Shown one piece after another: positions 1 to 14,791 of a DNA stretch of 64,000 nucleotides. The stretch spans positions 62,001 through 126,000 of the forward strand of contig NZ_JAIQXV010000010.1 of NCBI RefSeq assembly GCF_020166415.1, given 5' to 3'. The position numbers and the translations under genes are program-made. Each line of letters starts with the position of its first letter. Position 1 is the stretch's first letter. The stretch is from Deinococcus multiflagellatus. Its GTDB lineage: Bacteria; Deinococcota; Deinococci; Deinococcales; Deinococcaceae. The notes under the pieces were generated by a model. That model searched no databases and was not told the origin of the DNA. It was given only the letters and a program-made list of their open reading frames with translations.

Positions 1-1322
1 TTGCCCAGCCGCTCCAGGGGCAGGTTTTTCAACTCTGGGCTGTCCAGCGTGGCCAGCCAGGGCTTGGCGCGGGCCGCTGCCACGTCAATACGGCGCTGCA
101 CCTCGGCTTTCTGGGCGGCGGTGCGGGGCGGCGTGGTCTGGGTATAGCTGGCCCCCACATGCTTGGCCAGCGTATTGAGGTCGCCCAGCAGGCCGGCCGT
201 CACCGCCAGGGGATCGTCAGTCAGTTCGGTCAGACGCGTGGGCGAAACCCGGTAGGCCACGTAGCGCATGCCGCCGCTGCGTTCGTCGCGCACCAGCACG
301 TCGTCGCGGCCCCCCGCGCGGCGCACGGTCGCCAGGGGAACCCAGGCGGTGTCCAGATAATCGGGCTCGACCTGCCGCGCCGGGACCGTCATCAGCGGCG
401 GGCCCGCCACGATCTGGCCGCCCTGGGCGCGGTACAGCCGCAGCGTGGCCTGGGCGCCGCCCCCCACCAGCCCCAGGTATTCGCGCACGCCGGGGCCACT
501 GAACGAGCCCCCCAGCCCCCGGCGCGGGGCGCTGAAGGGCACGCCCGCGCGCAGCGGCCAGTCGCTCAGGCCGTAGTCGTTCATGGCGCGGCGGATATCC
601 GGGCCATAGTTGCCCAGCCACGTGCGGAAGCGGGCGGGCAGCTTCTGCACGAACGCCTGCGCCTCGCCGGGTTTGCCAATGGCCAGCAACGTGGCGTAAT
701 CGGCCAGCACCTCGCCGCCGCCGGTCTTGTCGGTCACGGTTTTGGTCATCAGGCCGCGCAGCACGCCGGGGAAAGCGCGGCTGTTGTCCACATACTGCCC
801 GCCACTGTACGAGAGCACCACCGGCAGCGGAATGCTCTCGGCAAAACTCAGGCCGTAGGCGTAGGCAAAGCGCCAGTCGGCGGCCAGCAGTTCCAGCGGG
901 CCCTTGCCGTCCAGTTGCCGGGGCGTCAGCGTGTCGCTGTGCGCGCTGAAGTAGGTCAGCAGCTTGCGCGGCGGCGTGGTCAGCGAATACAGCGTGTGGG
1001 TAAAGCAGCAGTGCGCCCCGCCCGAAAAGCCGGCCAGCAGCACCTCCGGCACGCCGTCGCCGGTCACGTCGCGGCACCAGTCCACGCTGACGGCCGTGTC
1101 GGAGACCGAAGCGTAGGTGGCGCCGCCCCGCACGAGGCTCACGCGGTCTTCGGGGTCGTCGAAGCCGTTTTCGGCCAGGCGCAGGGTGTAGGCGCCGCAG
1201 GTCTGGGTGCTGGTTTTCACCGGGGCGCGCGGCTCGTCCTGGGCGCGGGCGGCGGGCAGCGTCAGGGGCAGCAGGGCGAGGGTGAGCAGAAGCCAGCTCC
1301 GGGGTGGGGGCGCAGTGAACAC
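1..1322 (-). CDS. Secreted protein of unknown function (3' end beyond window)
   Basis: The frame is open from a GTG at 1322 to the left edge, about 440 codons, so the C-terminus is missing. The first 25 or so residues form a clear Sec signal peptide: two arginines, a leucine-rich core, then an A-R-A/Q cleavage site. The mature part has cysteines near the start (TCGAY, DWCRD, HCCF) and an early stretch rich in D, G and aromatic residues (DVTGDGVPE), like a calcium-binding or FG-GAP-type loop. No ATG lies near the signal peptide, so GTG is the natural start. It is transcribed divergently from the thiamine operon. I do not recognise the family; it is probably an exported or periplasmic Deinococcus protein. 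Confidence 0.75.
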   Translation of the reverse strand, partial: MFTAPPPRSWLLLTLALLPLTLPAARAQDEPRAPVKTSTQTCGAYTLRLAENGFDDPEDRVSLVRGGATYASVSDTAVSVDWCRDVTGDGVPEVLLAGFSGGAHCCFTHTLYSLTTPPRKLLTYFSAHSDTLTPRQLDGKGPLELLAADWRFAYAYGLSFAESIPLPVVLSYSGGQYVDNSRAFPGVLRGLMTKTVTDKTGGGEVLADYATLLAIGKPGEAQAFVQKLPARFRTWLGNYGPDIRRAMNDYGLSDWPLRAGVPFSAPRRGLGGSFSGPGVREYLGLVGGGAQATLRLYRAQGGQIVAGPPLMTVPARQVEPDYLDTAWVPLATVRRAGGRDDVLVRDERSGGMRYVAYRVSPTRLTELTDDPLAVTAGLLGDLNTLAKHVGASYTQTTPPRTAAQKAEVQRRIDVAAARAKPWLATLDSPELKNLPLERLG

Positions 1323-1361
1323 AGGTTCAGTAAAGCACCTGCGTCGGCCCAGGCGCCCGCC

Positions 1362-1389
1362 TTGATTTTTCCGGGGCGCGGTGTACACT
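1362..1389 (+). promoter_or_regulatory. Candidate promoter of the thiamine operon
   Basis: TTGATT at 1362-1367 and TACACT at 1384-1389 are separated by 16 nt, close to the sigma-70/SigA consensus. The -10 box ends just before the TPP riboswitch, so transcription would start at the aptamer's 5' side. Confidence 0.6.
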
Positions 1390-1397
1390 CGCCGCAG

Positions 1398-1496
1398 TCA
1401 CCAGGGGTGCCGCTCAAGTGGAGCGGCTGAGAGGGCGCGCCAAGCCTAACCCTAGGAACCTGATCTGGTTTGTGCCAGCGGAGGGAGCGTGACGGG
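1398..1496 (+). ncRNA. TPP riboswitch (THI element)
   Basis: The conserved THI-box blocks are present in order: CCAGGGGTGCC near 1401, GGCTGAGAGGG near 1424-1434, CCCTAGGAACCTGATCTGG near 1450-1468, and GCCAGCGGAGGGA near 1474-1486. It lies between a good promoter and thiC, the usual position. Binding thiamine pyrophosphate is expected to lower expression of the downstream thi genes. Confidence 0.95.
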
Positions 1497-1519
1497 TGCC
1501 AAGGCCACATGTGGGTTTT

Positions 1520-1549
1520 GCCCCCCTCCGAAGCGCGTGAGGGGGGCGT
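1520..1549 (+). terminator. Hairpin after the TPP aptamer, candidate expression platform
   Basis: GCCCCCCTC at 1520-1528 and GAGGGGGGC at 1540-1548 form a 9-bp GC-rich stem followed by the moderately T-rich GTTGTCGTGTT. It could be the attenuator of the TPP riboswitch. There is no clean run of T, so termination is inferred. Confidence 0.5.
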
Positions 1550-1568
1550 TGTCGTGTTGATTCGCTAA

Positions 1569-4352
<2,784 letters not shown>

Positions 4353-4356
<4 letters not shown>

Positions 4357-4547
4357 TCGTGAACGGCGAGCCCCACCCCTCCACCCCCGGCCTGACCCTG
4401 TGGGCGCTGCTGCGCGACCTGAACGTGGACCCGGCGCGCGTGGCGGTGGCGGTGAATGACGACTTCTATCCCGGCGCCCGCGTGCCGGACCGTGCACTGA
4501 AGGACGGCGATGTCATCGAAATCGTGCGGATTCTGGGGGGTGGCTGA
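4353..4547 (+). CDS. thiS: Sulfur carrier protein ThiS
   Basis: Small beta-grasp (ubiquitin-like) sulfur carrier for thiazole synthesis, 64 residues. It begins MIVNGEP, contains the VAVAVNDDF strand typical of the family, and ends in the required C-terminal Gly-Gly (ILGGG) that is adenylated and thiocarboxylated. The ATG overlaps the thiE stop and thiG follows 2 nt after its own stop, so the three are translationally coupled. The adenylating partner ThiF is not in this window. Confidence 0.95.
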
Positions 4548-4549
4548 GG

Positions 4550-5350
4550 GTGCAGGCTGATCCGTTTCACCTGGGCGGGCGTCCCTTCACTTCGCGCTTG
4601 CTGGCCGGCACCGGCAAATTCCGCGACTTTGGCCTGATGCGCGAGGCCCTGGCCGCCAGCGGCGCGCAGATCATCACCGTGGCGATTCGCCGCGTGGACC
4701 TGAAGGCCCCCGGCCACGACGGCCTGCTGGACGCGCTGGACTGGGACCGCCTGCACCTGCTGCCCAACACCGCTGGCTGCCGCACCGCCGCCGAGGCCGT
4801 GCGGGTGGCCCGGCTGGCCCGCGCCGCCACCGGCACGACCTGGATCAAGCTGGAAGTCATTCCGGATGCCCGTTACCTGCTGCCCGACCCGGTGGGCACC
4901 CTGGCCGCCGCCGAAGAACTGGCCGCCGACGGCTTCACCGTCCTGCCCTATGTGCAGCCCGATGCGGTGCTGGCCCGCGCACTGGAACGGGCCGGCTGCG
5001 CCGCTGTGATGCCCCTGGCCAGCCCTATTGGCAGCGGGCGCGGCCTGCGCACCCCGGACCTGCTGACCACCGTGCTGGACGGCGCGGGGGTGCCGATCAT
5101 CGTGGACGCGGGCCTGGGGGTGCCCAGCGACGCCGCCCAGGCCCTGGAACTGGGTGCGGACGCCGTGCTGGTGAACACCGCCATTGCCGAAGCCCGCGAC
5201 CCGGTGGGCATGGCCCACGCCTTTGCCCTGGGCGTGCAGGCCGGGCGCGCGGCGTTCCTGGCCGGGCGCATGGCGGCGCGCACGCACGCCAGCCCCAGCA
5301 GTCCGGTGCCGGGCGTGCCCCGGTTGCCTGATCCGGAGGTGCCGGTGTGA
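4550..5350 (+). CDS. thiG: Thiazole synthase ThiG
   Basis: Forms the thiazole phosphate carboxylate from deoxyxylulose phosphate, ThiS thiocarboxylate and dehydroglycine. TIM-barrel protein of 266 residues with the expected [13 protein letters not shown] start, the Schiff-base lysine in WIKLEVIPD, the [12 protein letters not shown] phosphate loop and [10 protein letters not shown]. Translation begins at a GTG 2 nt after the thiS stop, with no earlier in-frame alternative. The dehydroglycine is expected from ThiO, two genes on. A roughly 150-nt repeat-filled gap separates it from thiO. Confidence 0.96.
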   Translation: MQADPFHLGGRPFTSRLLAGTGKFRDFGLMREALAASGAQIITVAIRRVDLKAPGHDGLLDALDWDRLHLLPNTAGCRTAAEAVRVARLARAATGTTWIKLEVIPDARYLLPDPVGTLAAAEELAADGFTVLPYVQPDAVLARALERAGCAAVMPLASPIGSGRGLRTPDLLTTVLDGAGVPIIVDAGLGVPSDAAQALELGADAVLVNTAIAEARDPVGMAHAFALGVQAGRAAFLAGRMAARTHASPSSPVPGVPRLPDPEVPV

Positions 5351-5498
5351 GGGGGTCTAAGGGTCGAAGAGTCAAAGGGTCTAAGGGGGGCTGGGGTCAA
5401 GGGCGGGGCCGGTGGTGGGGCACCAGTCGAGAGGTCGAGGCGTCTAGAGGTCGAGAAGGGCTTTTTCTCGACGCCTCGACTTCTGAACTTCTCGACCC
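5351..5498. repeat. Iterated inverted repeat element 2 (8-nt GTCTAAGG and GTCGAG types)
   Basis: Two arrays in the thiG-thiO gap. 5355-5389 has units such as GTCTAAGG and GTCGAAGA, without an obvious partner arm. 5427-5458 has GTCGAGAG/GTCGAGGC-type units, answered by the complementary CTCGAC array at 5466-5498 across a short T-rich loop, giving a long imperfect hairpin in the operon mRNA. Confidence 0.85.
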
Positions 5499-5513
5499 CA
5501 GCGCGTCCCGCCC

Positions 5514-6418
5514 ATGACCGCCCGCGAAGTCATCGTGGTGGGCGGCGGCCTGATCGGCGCGCTGGTGGCCTTCACGTTGCGGCAGGCGGGGGCAGACGTG
5601 CTGGTGCTGGACGCGGGGCGGCGGGGGGCCGCGTGGCGCGCGGCGGCGGGCCTGCTGACCCCGGACGGCGAGGGGCTGCGCGGCACCGCCCCGCACGCCG
5701 AGGCGCTGGACAGTCTGCGGCGCTGGCCCGCGCTGGTGGCCGCCCTGGAAAGGGCCAGCGGGCAGCCGGTCTTTTACCGGGAAGGGGTGCGCCGCCGGCA
5801 ACCCGGTGGGGGAGAGGCCGTCACCCCTGGCGAGGCCCGCCTGCACCCGCCGTCGGTGGTGCGCGCCGCGCGGGCCGGGGTAGAGGTGCGGCGGGCCCAG
5901 GTGCTGGCCCTACACCCGGGGCCGCGTGGGGTGACGGTGGTGGCAGATGCAGGGGGCTGGACAGCCCAGACGGTGGTTCTGGCGGCAGGGGTGTGGAGCG
6001 CGGCCTTTGGGGTGGCGGTGCGGCCCGTGCAGGGGCAGGCCCTGCTGCTGGACAGCCCCGCCGAGGTGGGCGCGGTGTACGGCCCGCCCACCCGGGGCTT
6101 TTCCCGCTACGCCCTCTCGCGCCCCGACGGCGTGTACGTGGGCGCCACCGCCCGCGCCTCGTGGGCCACCACGCCTGACGCGCATGCCAGCCGCTGGCTG
6201 ATGGGGGTGGCCGGGCAACTGGTGCCAGGCGTCACCGCCCCGGTGCAGACGCGGCTGGTGGGCCTGCGCCCCTTTACCCCAGATGGAATGCCGCTGGTGG
6301 CGCCGCACCCTGGCCTGCCCCGCGTGCTGGTCGCTGCCGGCCACGGGCGGCACGGCGCGCTGCTGGCCCCGGCCACGGCGGCGCGGGTGCTGGCGCTGGT
6401 GCAGGCGGGGGTGCCCGC

Positions 6419-6422
<4 letters not shown>
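5514..6422 (+). CDS. thiO: Glycine oxidase ThiO (FAD-dependent)
   Basis: Oxidises glycine to the imine used by ThiG, the aerobic route to the thiazole precursor. The N-terminal dinucleotide fold is clear ([15 protein letters not shown], then VLVLDAG at the strand-2 end); the DAO-type C-terminal half includes [15 protein letters not shown] and ending [13 protein letters not shown]. 302 residues, slightly shorter than typical glycine oxidases. ATG at 5514 follows the repeat element with little Shine-Dalgarno signal. Ends in an ATGA overlap with thiD. An aerobic ThiO instead of ThiH fits this organism. Confidence 0.9.
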
Positions 6423-7204
<782 letters not shown>

Positions 7205-7256
7205 CGGGGTCTTTCGTTCGCCTGGCTGCCTGCTGTGCGACCTGCGCCACACCCAG

Positions 7257-7278
7257 CCTAACGAGCGTTAGGTACACT
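7257..7278 (+). promoter_or_regulatory. PaaR-type operator overlapping the paa promoter
   Basis: CCTAACGAGCGTTAGG at 7257-7272 is a perfect palindrome apart from its central AG. Its core agrees with CNAACGNNCGTTNG, the site reported for the TetR-family repressor PaaR of Thermus thermophilus. A TACACT -10 box follows directly at 7273-7278, so a bound repressor would cover the promoter. No paaR gene is in the window. Confidence 0.8.
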
Positions 7279-7307
7279 GGGGGACAACTCTCAATGGAGG
7301 TGGCCCC

Positions 7308-8270
<963 letters not shown>

Positions 8271-8279
8271 CCTTCTGAA

Positions 8280-8352
8280 GGTGAGTGGGAAGTGGTCAGT
8301 GGGAAGTGGACCTGCATCTTTTCCACTACCCATTCGCCACGGACCACTCACC
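8280..8352. repeat. Iterated inverted repeat element 3 (7-nt GTGGGAA type)
   Basis: Left array 8281-8310 of 7-nt units such as GTGGGAA and GTGGTCA, and a right array at about 8321-8350 with complementary CCACT-containing units. It fills the paaA-paaB gap and ends just before the paaB ribosome-binding site. Confidence 0.75.
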
Positions 8353-8368
8353 TGCTGCCGGAGACACG

Positions 8369-8956
8369 ATGACTCAGATGGATTCCCACCCCGACACCCA
8401 GTGGCCCCGCTGGGAAGTGTTCAAGCAGGACGCCCCCGGGCGGCCCCACCAGGCCGTGGGCAGCGTCCATGCCGGTGACCCCCAGCACGCCCTGCTGACC
8501 GCCCGCAACGTCTTTGTGCGCCGCCCCGCCGCCGTGAGCCTGTGGTGCGTGCGCGAGAGCGACCTGCTGACCGCCACCCCCGAAGAACTGACGACCCGCC
8601 CGGCGGTGCTGGACACGGCGGGCGAGGCCGGCACCTACCACCTGGGCGTGAAGCGCACCCACAAACGCTCCATGACCTTTGTGGACCTGGTGGGCACTGT
8701 GCAGGCCGCTGGTCCTGGCGACGCACTGCGACAGGCCCAGGCCGCCCACCCGGACGCCCTGGCGTGGCTGGTGTTCCCGGACCGTGCCGCCGTGCGCACC
8801 GACGAGGACCCCGGTACGGTCGAAAGCTGGTTTGCCCCCGCCAAAGAAAAAACCTACAAGCAGCAGCAGTATTACGGCGTGATTGGCCGCCACATCGGGG
8901 AACTGAAGCGCGCGGGCCTGATGCCGGGCCGCGCCCCCACCGAGGAGGGCGCATGA
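8369..8956 (+). CDS. paaB: Phenylacetyl-CoA epoxidase subunit PaaB, long form
   Basis: PaaB is the small bridging subunit of the PaaABC(D)E epoxidase. WPRWEVFKQ near the start, then HVGS-like [21 protein letters not shown], match the family. At 195 residues it is about twice the classic 95-residue PaaB: a second PaaB-like stretch follows ([19 protein letters not shown]) and the family's tail ([19 protein letters not shown]) comes only at the very end. The ATG at 8369 has CCGGAGA upstream; the open frame continues into the repeat, which I exclude. ATGA overlap with paaC. Confidence 0.9.
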   Translation: MTQMDSHPDTQWPRWEVFKQDAPGRPHQAVGSVHAGDPQHALLTARNVFVRRPAAVSLWCVRESDLLTATPEELTTRPAVLDTAGEAGTYHLGVKRTHKRSMTFVDLVGTVQAAGPGDALRQAQAAHPDALAWLVFPDRAAVRTDEDPGTVESWFAPAKEKTYKQQQYYGVIGRHIGELKRAGLMPGRAPTEEGA

Positions 8957-9732
8957 CCGCCGCCACCGAAGCCCTGAGCACCGCCCAGACCCAGGCCCTG
9001 ATTCGCAGATTGACCGCCCTGGCCGACGACGAGATTATCCTGGCCCACCGGGGCGGCGAATGGACCGGGCACGCGCCCATTCTGGAAGAGGACATTGCCC
9101 TGGCGAACATCGCCCAGGACGAACTGGGCCACGCAACCCTGTATCTGGGCCTGCGCACCGACCTTGACGGCAGCGACCCCGACCGCCTGGCCTTCTTCCG
9201 GGGCGCCGACGAGTACACGAACACCCGTTTCGTGGAGCTGCCGCGCGGCGACTGGGCCTTCACGATGCTGCGCCAGTTTCTGTACGACACCTTTGAAGCC
9301 CTGTGGCTGGAAGCCGCCACCCGCAGCAGCTACGCGCCCCTGGCCGCGGTGGCCGCCAAGGCCGTGCGCGAGGAGAAATTCCATGTGCAGCACACGGCGC
9401 TGTGGGCCGAGCGCCTCGCCCTGGGCACCGAGGAAAGCCGCCGCCGCACCCAGACGGCCCTGAACGAGCTGTGGCCCCACGCGGCCCAGTTGTTTCAGCT
9501 CGTCGAGGGCGAGGCCGAACTGGTGGAGGCAGGACTCCTGCCTGACCTGGGCGCCGTTCACGCCCGCTGGCACGACCTCGTGACCCGGCATCTGACCGGC
9601 AAATGCGGCCTGACCCTGCCTCAGGCCGGCGCCGAGTCGGCCCCCCGCACCGTCCACACCGAGCACCTCGCGCCCCTGCTGGCCGAGATGCAGCGCGTGG
9701 CCCGCGAACACCCGAACGCGGAGGTCTGGTAG
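8953..9732 (+). CDS. paaC: Phenylacetyl-CoA epoxidase structural subunit PaaC
   Basis: Ferritin-like partner of PaaA in the epoxidase core. 259 residues, with [20 protein letters not shown] near the start, [13 protein letters not shown] near residue 57 and [11 protein letters not shown] near residue 140, all typical of PaaC. Its ATG overlaps the paaB stop, so it is translationally coupled. The C-terminus runs to 2 nt before the chosen paaD start. Confidence 0.95.
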   Translation: MTAATEALSTAQTQALIRRLTALADDEIILAHRGGEWTGHAPILEEDIALANIAQDELGHATLYLGLRTDLDGSDPDRLAFFRGADEYTNTRFVELPRGDWAFTMLRQFLYDTFEALWLEAATRSSYAPLAAVAAKAVREEKFHVQHTALWAERLALGTEESRRRTQTALNELWPHAAQLFQLVEGEAELVEAGLLPDLGAVHARWHDLVTRHLTGKCGLTLPQAGAESAPRTVHTEHLAPLLAEMQRVAREHPNAEVW

Positions 9733-9734
9733 AG

Positions 9735-9806
9735 ATGGTGATGGATGATGGTCGAACGTTGATGGAGCAAGGCCCCGAACCATCAACCATCAACCTTCAA
9801 CCATCG
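9735..9806. repeat. Iterated inverted repeat element 4 (7-nt GTTGATG type), start of paaD
   Basis: Left arm 9735-9765 has GGTGATG, GATGATG and GTTGATG units. Right arm 9779-9805 has the complementary AACCATC and AACCTTC units. It overlaps the first codons of paaD and is read without a stop. Confidence 0.8.
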
Positions 9807-10277
9807 GCGGTCTGGAAGGCCCTCGCGGCCGTTCCAGACCCCGAAATTCCTGTGGTCAGCATCACCGACATGGGCATGGTGCGGGACGTGACGGTGGACG
9901 GCGGCGGGCGGGTGCAGGTGACCTTTACGCCCACCTTCAGCGGGTGCCCGGCGCTGCATGTGATTCGGGAGAGCATTGAACAGGCAGTGCGGGCCCTGGG
10001 TGTGCAGGACGTGGAGGTGCGCAGCACCCTCACGCCGCCCTGGACCACCGACTGGATTAACGAGGACGCCCGCGAACGCCTGCGCCAGTACGGCATTGCG
10101 CCGCCCGCCCCAGCCGGGGAAGAGCAACTGATTCAACTGGACGCCGAGCCCACGCGCTGTCCCCGGTGCAGCAGCCTGAACGTGCGCATGACCGCCAGTT
10201 TCGGCCCGACCCTGTGTAAGCGCATGTACGTCTGCGACAGCTGCAAAGAACCGTTCGAAGGATTCAAGAGCGTGTGA
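9735..10277 (+). CDS. paaD: PaaD, iron-sulfur assembly-type factor for the epoxidase
   Basis: MIP18/SufT-like domain ([30 protein letters not shown]) followed by a C-terminal zinc ribbon with two CxxC pairs (CPRC and CDSC), the standard PaaD layout; it is needed for epoxidase maturation. ATG at 9735 has GGAGG at 9720-9724; ATG at 9741 and one at 9762 are alternatives. Residues 1 to about 24 are encoded by a repeat element, so the N-terminus is atypical. About 180 residues. Confidence 0.9.
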   Translation: MVMDDGRTLMEQGPEPSTINLQPSAVWKALAAVPDPEIPVVSITDMGMVRDVTVDGGGRVQVTFTPTFSGCPALHVIRESIEQAVRALGVQDVEVRSTLTPPWTTDWINEDARERLRQYGIAPPAPAGEEQLIQLDAEPTRCPRCSSLNVRMTASFGPTLCKRMYVCDSCKEPFEGFKSV

Positions 10278-10287
10278 GCTTGAACTG

Positions 10288-10605
10288 ATGCGACGTCTTG
10301 ATGAGCTTGATTTCAATGGTGGGCGCGTGACGCATATAGAACGCGACCTAGACCTCACCCTCTCAGTGGGCGAGCAGCAGGATGTGCTCAGAGAGGATCT
10401 CCTTCAAGTGGTCTATCCGGAGGGATGCCGCATCATTGACGTTGGTTTCTATGGGCACTGGCCTGAAGGAGAGTTCGTGGTTCTCGGTGTCCGTAATGGT
10501 CAGTGGGAGTCGCCAATTTTCAGTGGTCGGACTCAACAACTCGCGACAGTCGCGGAACTTATTCAAGCAGCCGTAGTTGCCTTGACTAGGATGCAGAGTC
10601 AGTGA
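10288..10605 (+). CDS. Hypothetical protein, lower-GC insertion in the paa cluster
   Basis: 105 residues, no recognised domain. The protein is acidic in its N-terminal half (DELDFNGG, ERDLDLTL), then has alternating hydrophobic stretches (GCRIIDVGFYGHW, GEFVVLGVRNGQW) suggesting a small alpha/beta fold, and a C-terminal helix. Codon use is visibly less GC-rich than in the paa genes on both sides, with many A/T third positions, which suggests later acquisition. It starts 10 nt after paaD and has no good Shine-Dalgarno sequence. An inserted immunity-type or orphan gene is possible but not shown. Confidence 0.6.
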   Translation: MRRLDELDFNGGRVTHIERDLDLTLSVGEQQDVLREDLLQVVYPEGCRIIDVGFYGHWPEGEFVVLGVRNGQWESPIFSGRTQQLATVAELIQAAVVALTRMQSQ

Positions 10606-10723
10606 CGAGCTGACACGCTGTGTAACGAGAAGCCGGAAAAGTGCTGGTATCGTCAGGGCTTTTACGGTTTAGGTGCTTATCCGCGAGTTCAGATTCTAAG
10701 ATGTTCAGTTTTCAGGAGTCCTC

Positions 10724-12817
<2,094 letters not shown>

Positions 12818-13048
12818 ATGCCCGAAGACGCCCGGGGGCAACTGGACGATGGCCGCTTTGCCTTCCGGGCGCTGAAGGATGGCCGGGTGGTGGTGTCGTG
12901 GTATGGCCGCCCGGTGACCACCCTGGCCGGGAAGGCCGCCGAGCGCTTTCTGGCGCGCGTGGCTGCCCTGGATGAGCACGGCGCGCAGCTGGTCATGGCC
13001 CGCGTGACGGGCAACTTCAAGCGCGGCAACGAGAAGGGCAGAGGCTAG
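12818..13048 (+). CDS. Small protein of unknown function downstream of paaZ
   Basis: 76 residues. The ATG follows the paaZ stop codon with no gap, so it is surely co-translated. Sequence such as RFAFRALKDGRVVVSWYGRPVTTL followed by a helical AERFLARVAAL segment and a basic tail (KRGNEKGRG) gives a compact beta-beta-alpha pattern. No cysteine, no signal peptide. No family recognised; position suggests a conserved Deinococcus companion of paaZ, or simple read-through. Confidence 0.65.
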   Translation: MPEDARGQLDDGRFAFRALKDGRVVVSWYGRPVTTLAGKAAERFLARVAALDEHGAQLVMARVTGNFKRGNEKGRG

Positions 13049-13105
13049 GATGTTGTTTCGGCAGGAGTAACAAATGGTCATCCTCTGTGCCCCTACGCTC
13101 TGGGC

Positions 13106-13468
13106 ATGACCTTCATCACCGGGCTGGATCATGTGCTGCTGGAAGCGCCTGCGGGGGGCGAACCGGCAGCGCGTGCGTTTTACGGCGCGTTCCTGGGCCT
13201 CACCGAAGTGCCCAAGCCTCCGGTCCTGCAAGTCCGGGGCGGGGTGTGGTTTGCCCTGCCGGACGGCCGGCAACTGCACCTTGGCGTGGCGCCCGACTTT
13301 GCGCCGCGCCTCAAGGGCCACCCGGCGCTGCGCAGCGCCGACTTGGCCGCGTTCGTCGCCCACTGCGCCGCCCACGGTGTCCCCACCCGCCCGGACCAGG
13401 AAGGGGGGGTGCCGCGCGTGTTCCTGCACGACCCGTTCGGCAACCGGCTGGAAGTGGTGCAGGGCTGA
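13106..13468 (+). CDS. VOC (glyoxalase/bleomycin-resistance) family protein
   Basis: Single vicinal-oxygen-chelate domain of 120 residues. LDHVLLEAP supplies the first metal-ligand histidine position, ARAFYGAFLGL the usual helix, and FLHDPFGNRLEVVQ the ending with its glutamate, as in glyoxalase-type proteins. Substrate cannot be told. A TACGCT -10 box ends 6 nt before the ATG and there is no Shine-Dalgarno, so the mRNA is probably leaderless and the gene has its own promoter, separate from paaZ. Confidence 0.85.
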   Translation: MTFITGLDHVLLEAPAGGEPAARAFYGAFLGLTEVPKPPVLQVRGGVWFALPDGRQLHLGVAPDFAPRLKGHPALRSADLAAFVAHCAAHGVPTRPDQEGGVPRVFLHDPFGNRLEVVQG

Positions 13469-13547
13469 CCAGGGGCACTCCCCCCCGTGTTGGCCCCCGA
13501 CTGGGGCTGGGCACAGGGGCGAAGCTGACCGTAGGATGAAGGGGCCT

Positions 13548-13688
13548 ATGAAACGGATCGCGTTGGGTTCTCTTACTGGAGACCGCTGCGCCGCGCCCCA
13601 CCGCCGTCCTGCCGCCCCCCTGTTTCCCGTGTGGGCGTGTGGTGCGCTGCTCTGGGCGCCCTTGCCTGCAGCGCTGGCCCGCGCATGA
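13548..13688 (+). CDS. Possible short leader ORF before a GGDEF gene
   Basis: 46-codon ORF starting MKRIALGSLTGDR and ending with a hydrophobic run (VWACGALLWAPLPAALARA), i.e. signal-peptide-like. Its TGA overlaps the ATG of the diguanylate cyclase at 13685 as ATGA, the coupling seen for real genes here. TAGGAT at 13532-13537 lies 10 nt upstream. It may be a small protein, a coupling leader, or chance in high-GC sequence. Confidence 0.3.
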   Translation: MKRIALGSLTGDRCAAPHRRPAAPLFPVWACGALLWAPLPAALARA

Positions 13689-14773
13689 ACCCGCCCAGTC
13701 CAGTGCCGCCCCCCCTGCTGGGGCGCATTGGGCAGGCCAAGGGCTGGGCGCTGCGGCTGATGTTTGGCGGCGGCGGCGTGCTGGCGCTGCTGGCCCTGCT
13801 GGTGCCGGCCCCGTCACCGCCCAATCTGGCGGCGGGGCAGGCGCTGTTTGCCCTGACGGCCGCGACCGGGCTGGGTGTGGCGGCCCTGAGCATCCGGCGC
13901 CCCGGCGCGCTGCGCAGCGAGCGTTTTGACACGCTGTTCATGGTGCTGGGCAACCTGTGCGCGCTCACCTCGGCGCTGGGTGAGGCGCTGCACTTTGGCA
14001 CCACCTACAGCGAACACGTGGCCCTGTGGCCCATGGTGTTTGCCGCCGGTTTCCTGGGGCGGCGCCTGCTGTGGGTGCAGGCGGTGCTCACACCGCCGCT
14101 GCTGGCCCTGACGGTGTATGCCCGCAGCCTGATCGTGGGCACGGGCGAACGCTGGTGGATCGAGGCGCTGGTGCTGGCGGTGCCGGTGGTGGTCACGGGG
14201 CTGATCATCGGGTTTTTCCGCGCCGCCGCCGAGGACGAGGCCGAGGAACTGACGCAGCAGGTGGGCACCGATCCCCTGACCGGGCTGGCCAACCGCCGCG
14301 CCCTGCACGCCGAATTCGGGCGGCTGGCCGCGCGGGTGCCGCCCGGGCACCGCGTGGCGGTGATCATGCTGGACCTCGACCATTTCAAGCAGGTCAATGA
14401 CCGCTACGGGCACCGCGTGGGCGACGAGGTGCTGCGCTGCTTTGCCGCGGTGCTGCGCGACCACGCCCAGCCCCACGACCTGCTGGTGCGGGTGGGCGGC
14501 GAGGAATTCGTGTGGGTGACGGCCGAGGCGGCCCTGGACCCGGTCATGGCGCGGGTGGAAGCGGCGCGCGCGGCCCACGCGGCCCACCCGGATGCCCGGG
14601 CCGTGACCGTCAGCGCGGGGCTGGTCTGCCACGAGGCCAGCGAACCGCTCAGTGCCGGGCACCTTGACGACCTGCTGGGCCGGGCCGACGCGGCCCTGTA
14701 CGCCGCCAAGGCGGCCGGGCGCAACTGCCTGCACCTGTACGGCGGGCCCCGGCCGGTGCTGGAACCCGCCTGA
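13685..14773 (+). CDS. Membrane diguanylate cyclase (GGDEF)
   Basis: Makes cyclic-di-GMP. Five to six hydrophobic segments between about residues 15 and 180 form a membrane sensor domain, then a GGDEF domain from about 195: DPLTGLANRRALHAEF, DLDHFKQVNDRYGHRVGD, and the active site GGEEF. The product-inhibition I-site RxxD is altered to QPHD, so feedback binding is probably lost. ATG at 13685 gives 362 residues; a GTG at 13631 is in frame but would add a stretch overlapping the short ORF. Confidence 0.85.
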   Translation: MNPPSPVPPPLLGRIGQAKGWALRLMFGGGGVLALLALLVPAPSPPNLAAGQALFALTAATGLGVAALSIRRPGALRSERFDTLFMVLGNLCALTSALGEALHFGTTYSEHVALWPMVFAAGFLGRRLLWVQAVLTPPLLALTVYARSLIVGTGERWWIEALVLAVPVVVTGLIIGFFRAAAEDEAEELTQQVGTDPLTGLANRRALHAEFGRLAARVPPGHRVAVIMLDLDHFKQVNDRYGHRVGDEVLRCFAAVLRDHAQPHDLLVRVGGEEFVWVTAEAALDPVMARVEAARAAHAAHPDARAVTVSAGLVCHEASEPLSAGHLDDLLGRADAALYAAKAAGRNCLHLYGGPRPVLEPA

Positions 14774-14791
14774 AGCCCAGGGGGCTGACAG

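Noticed and set aside
217..1077. 286-codon minus-strand ORF
   Set aside because: It is an arginine-rich out-of-frame reading of the secreted protein gene that starts at GTG 1322, which has a signal peptide and normal composition.
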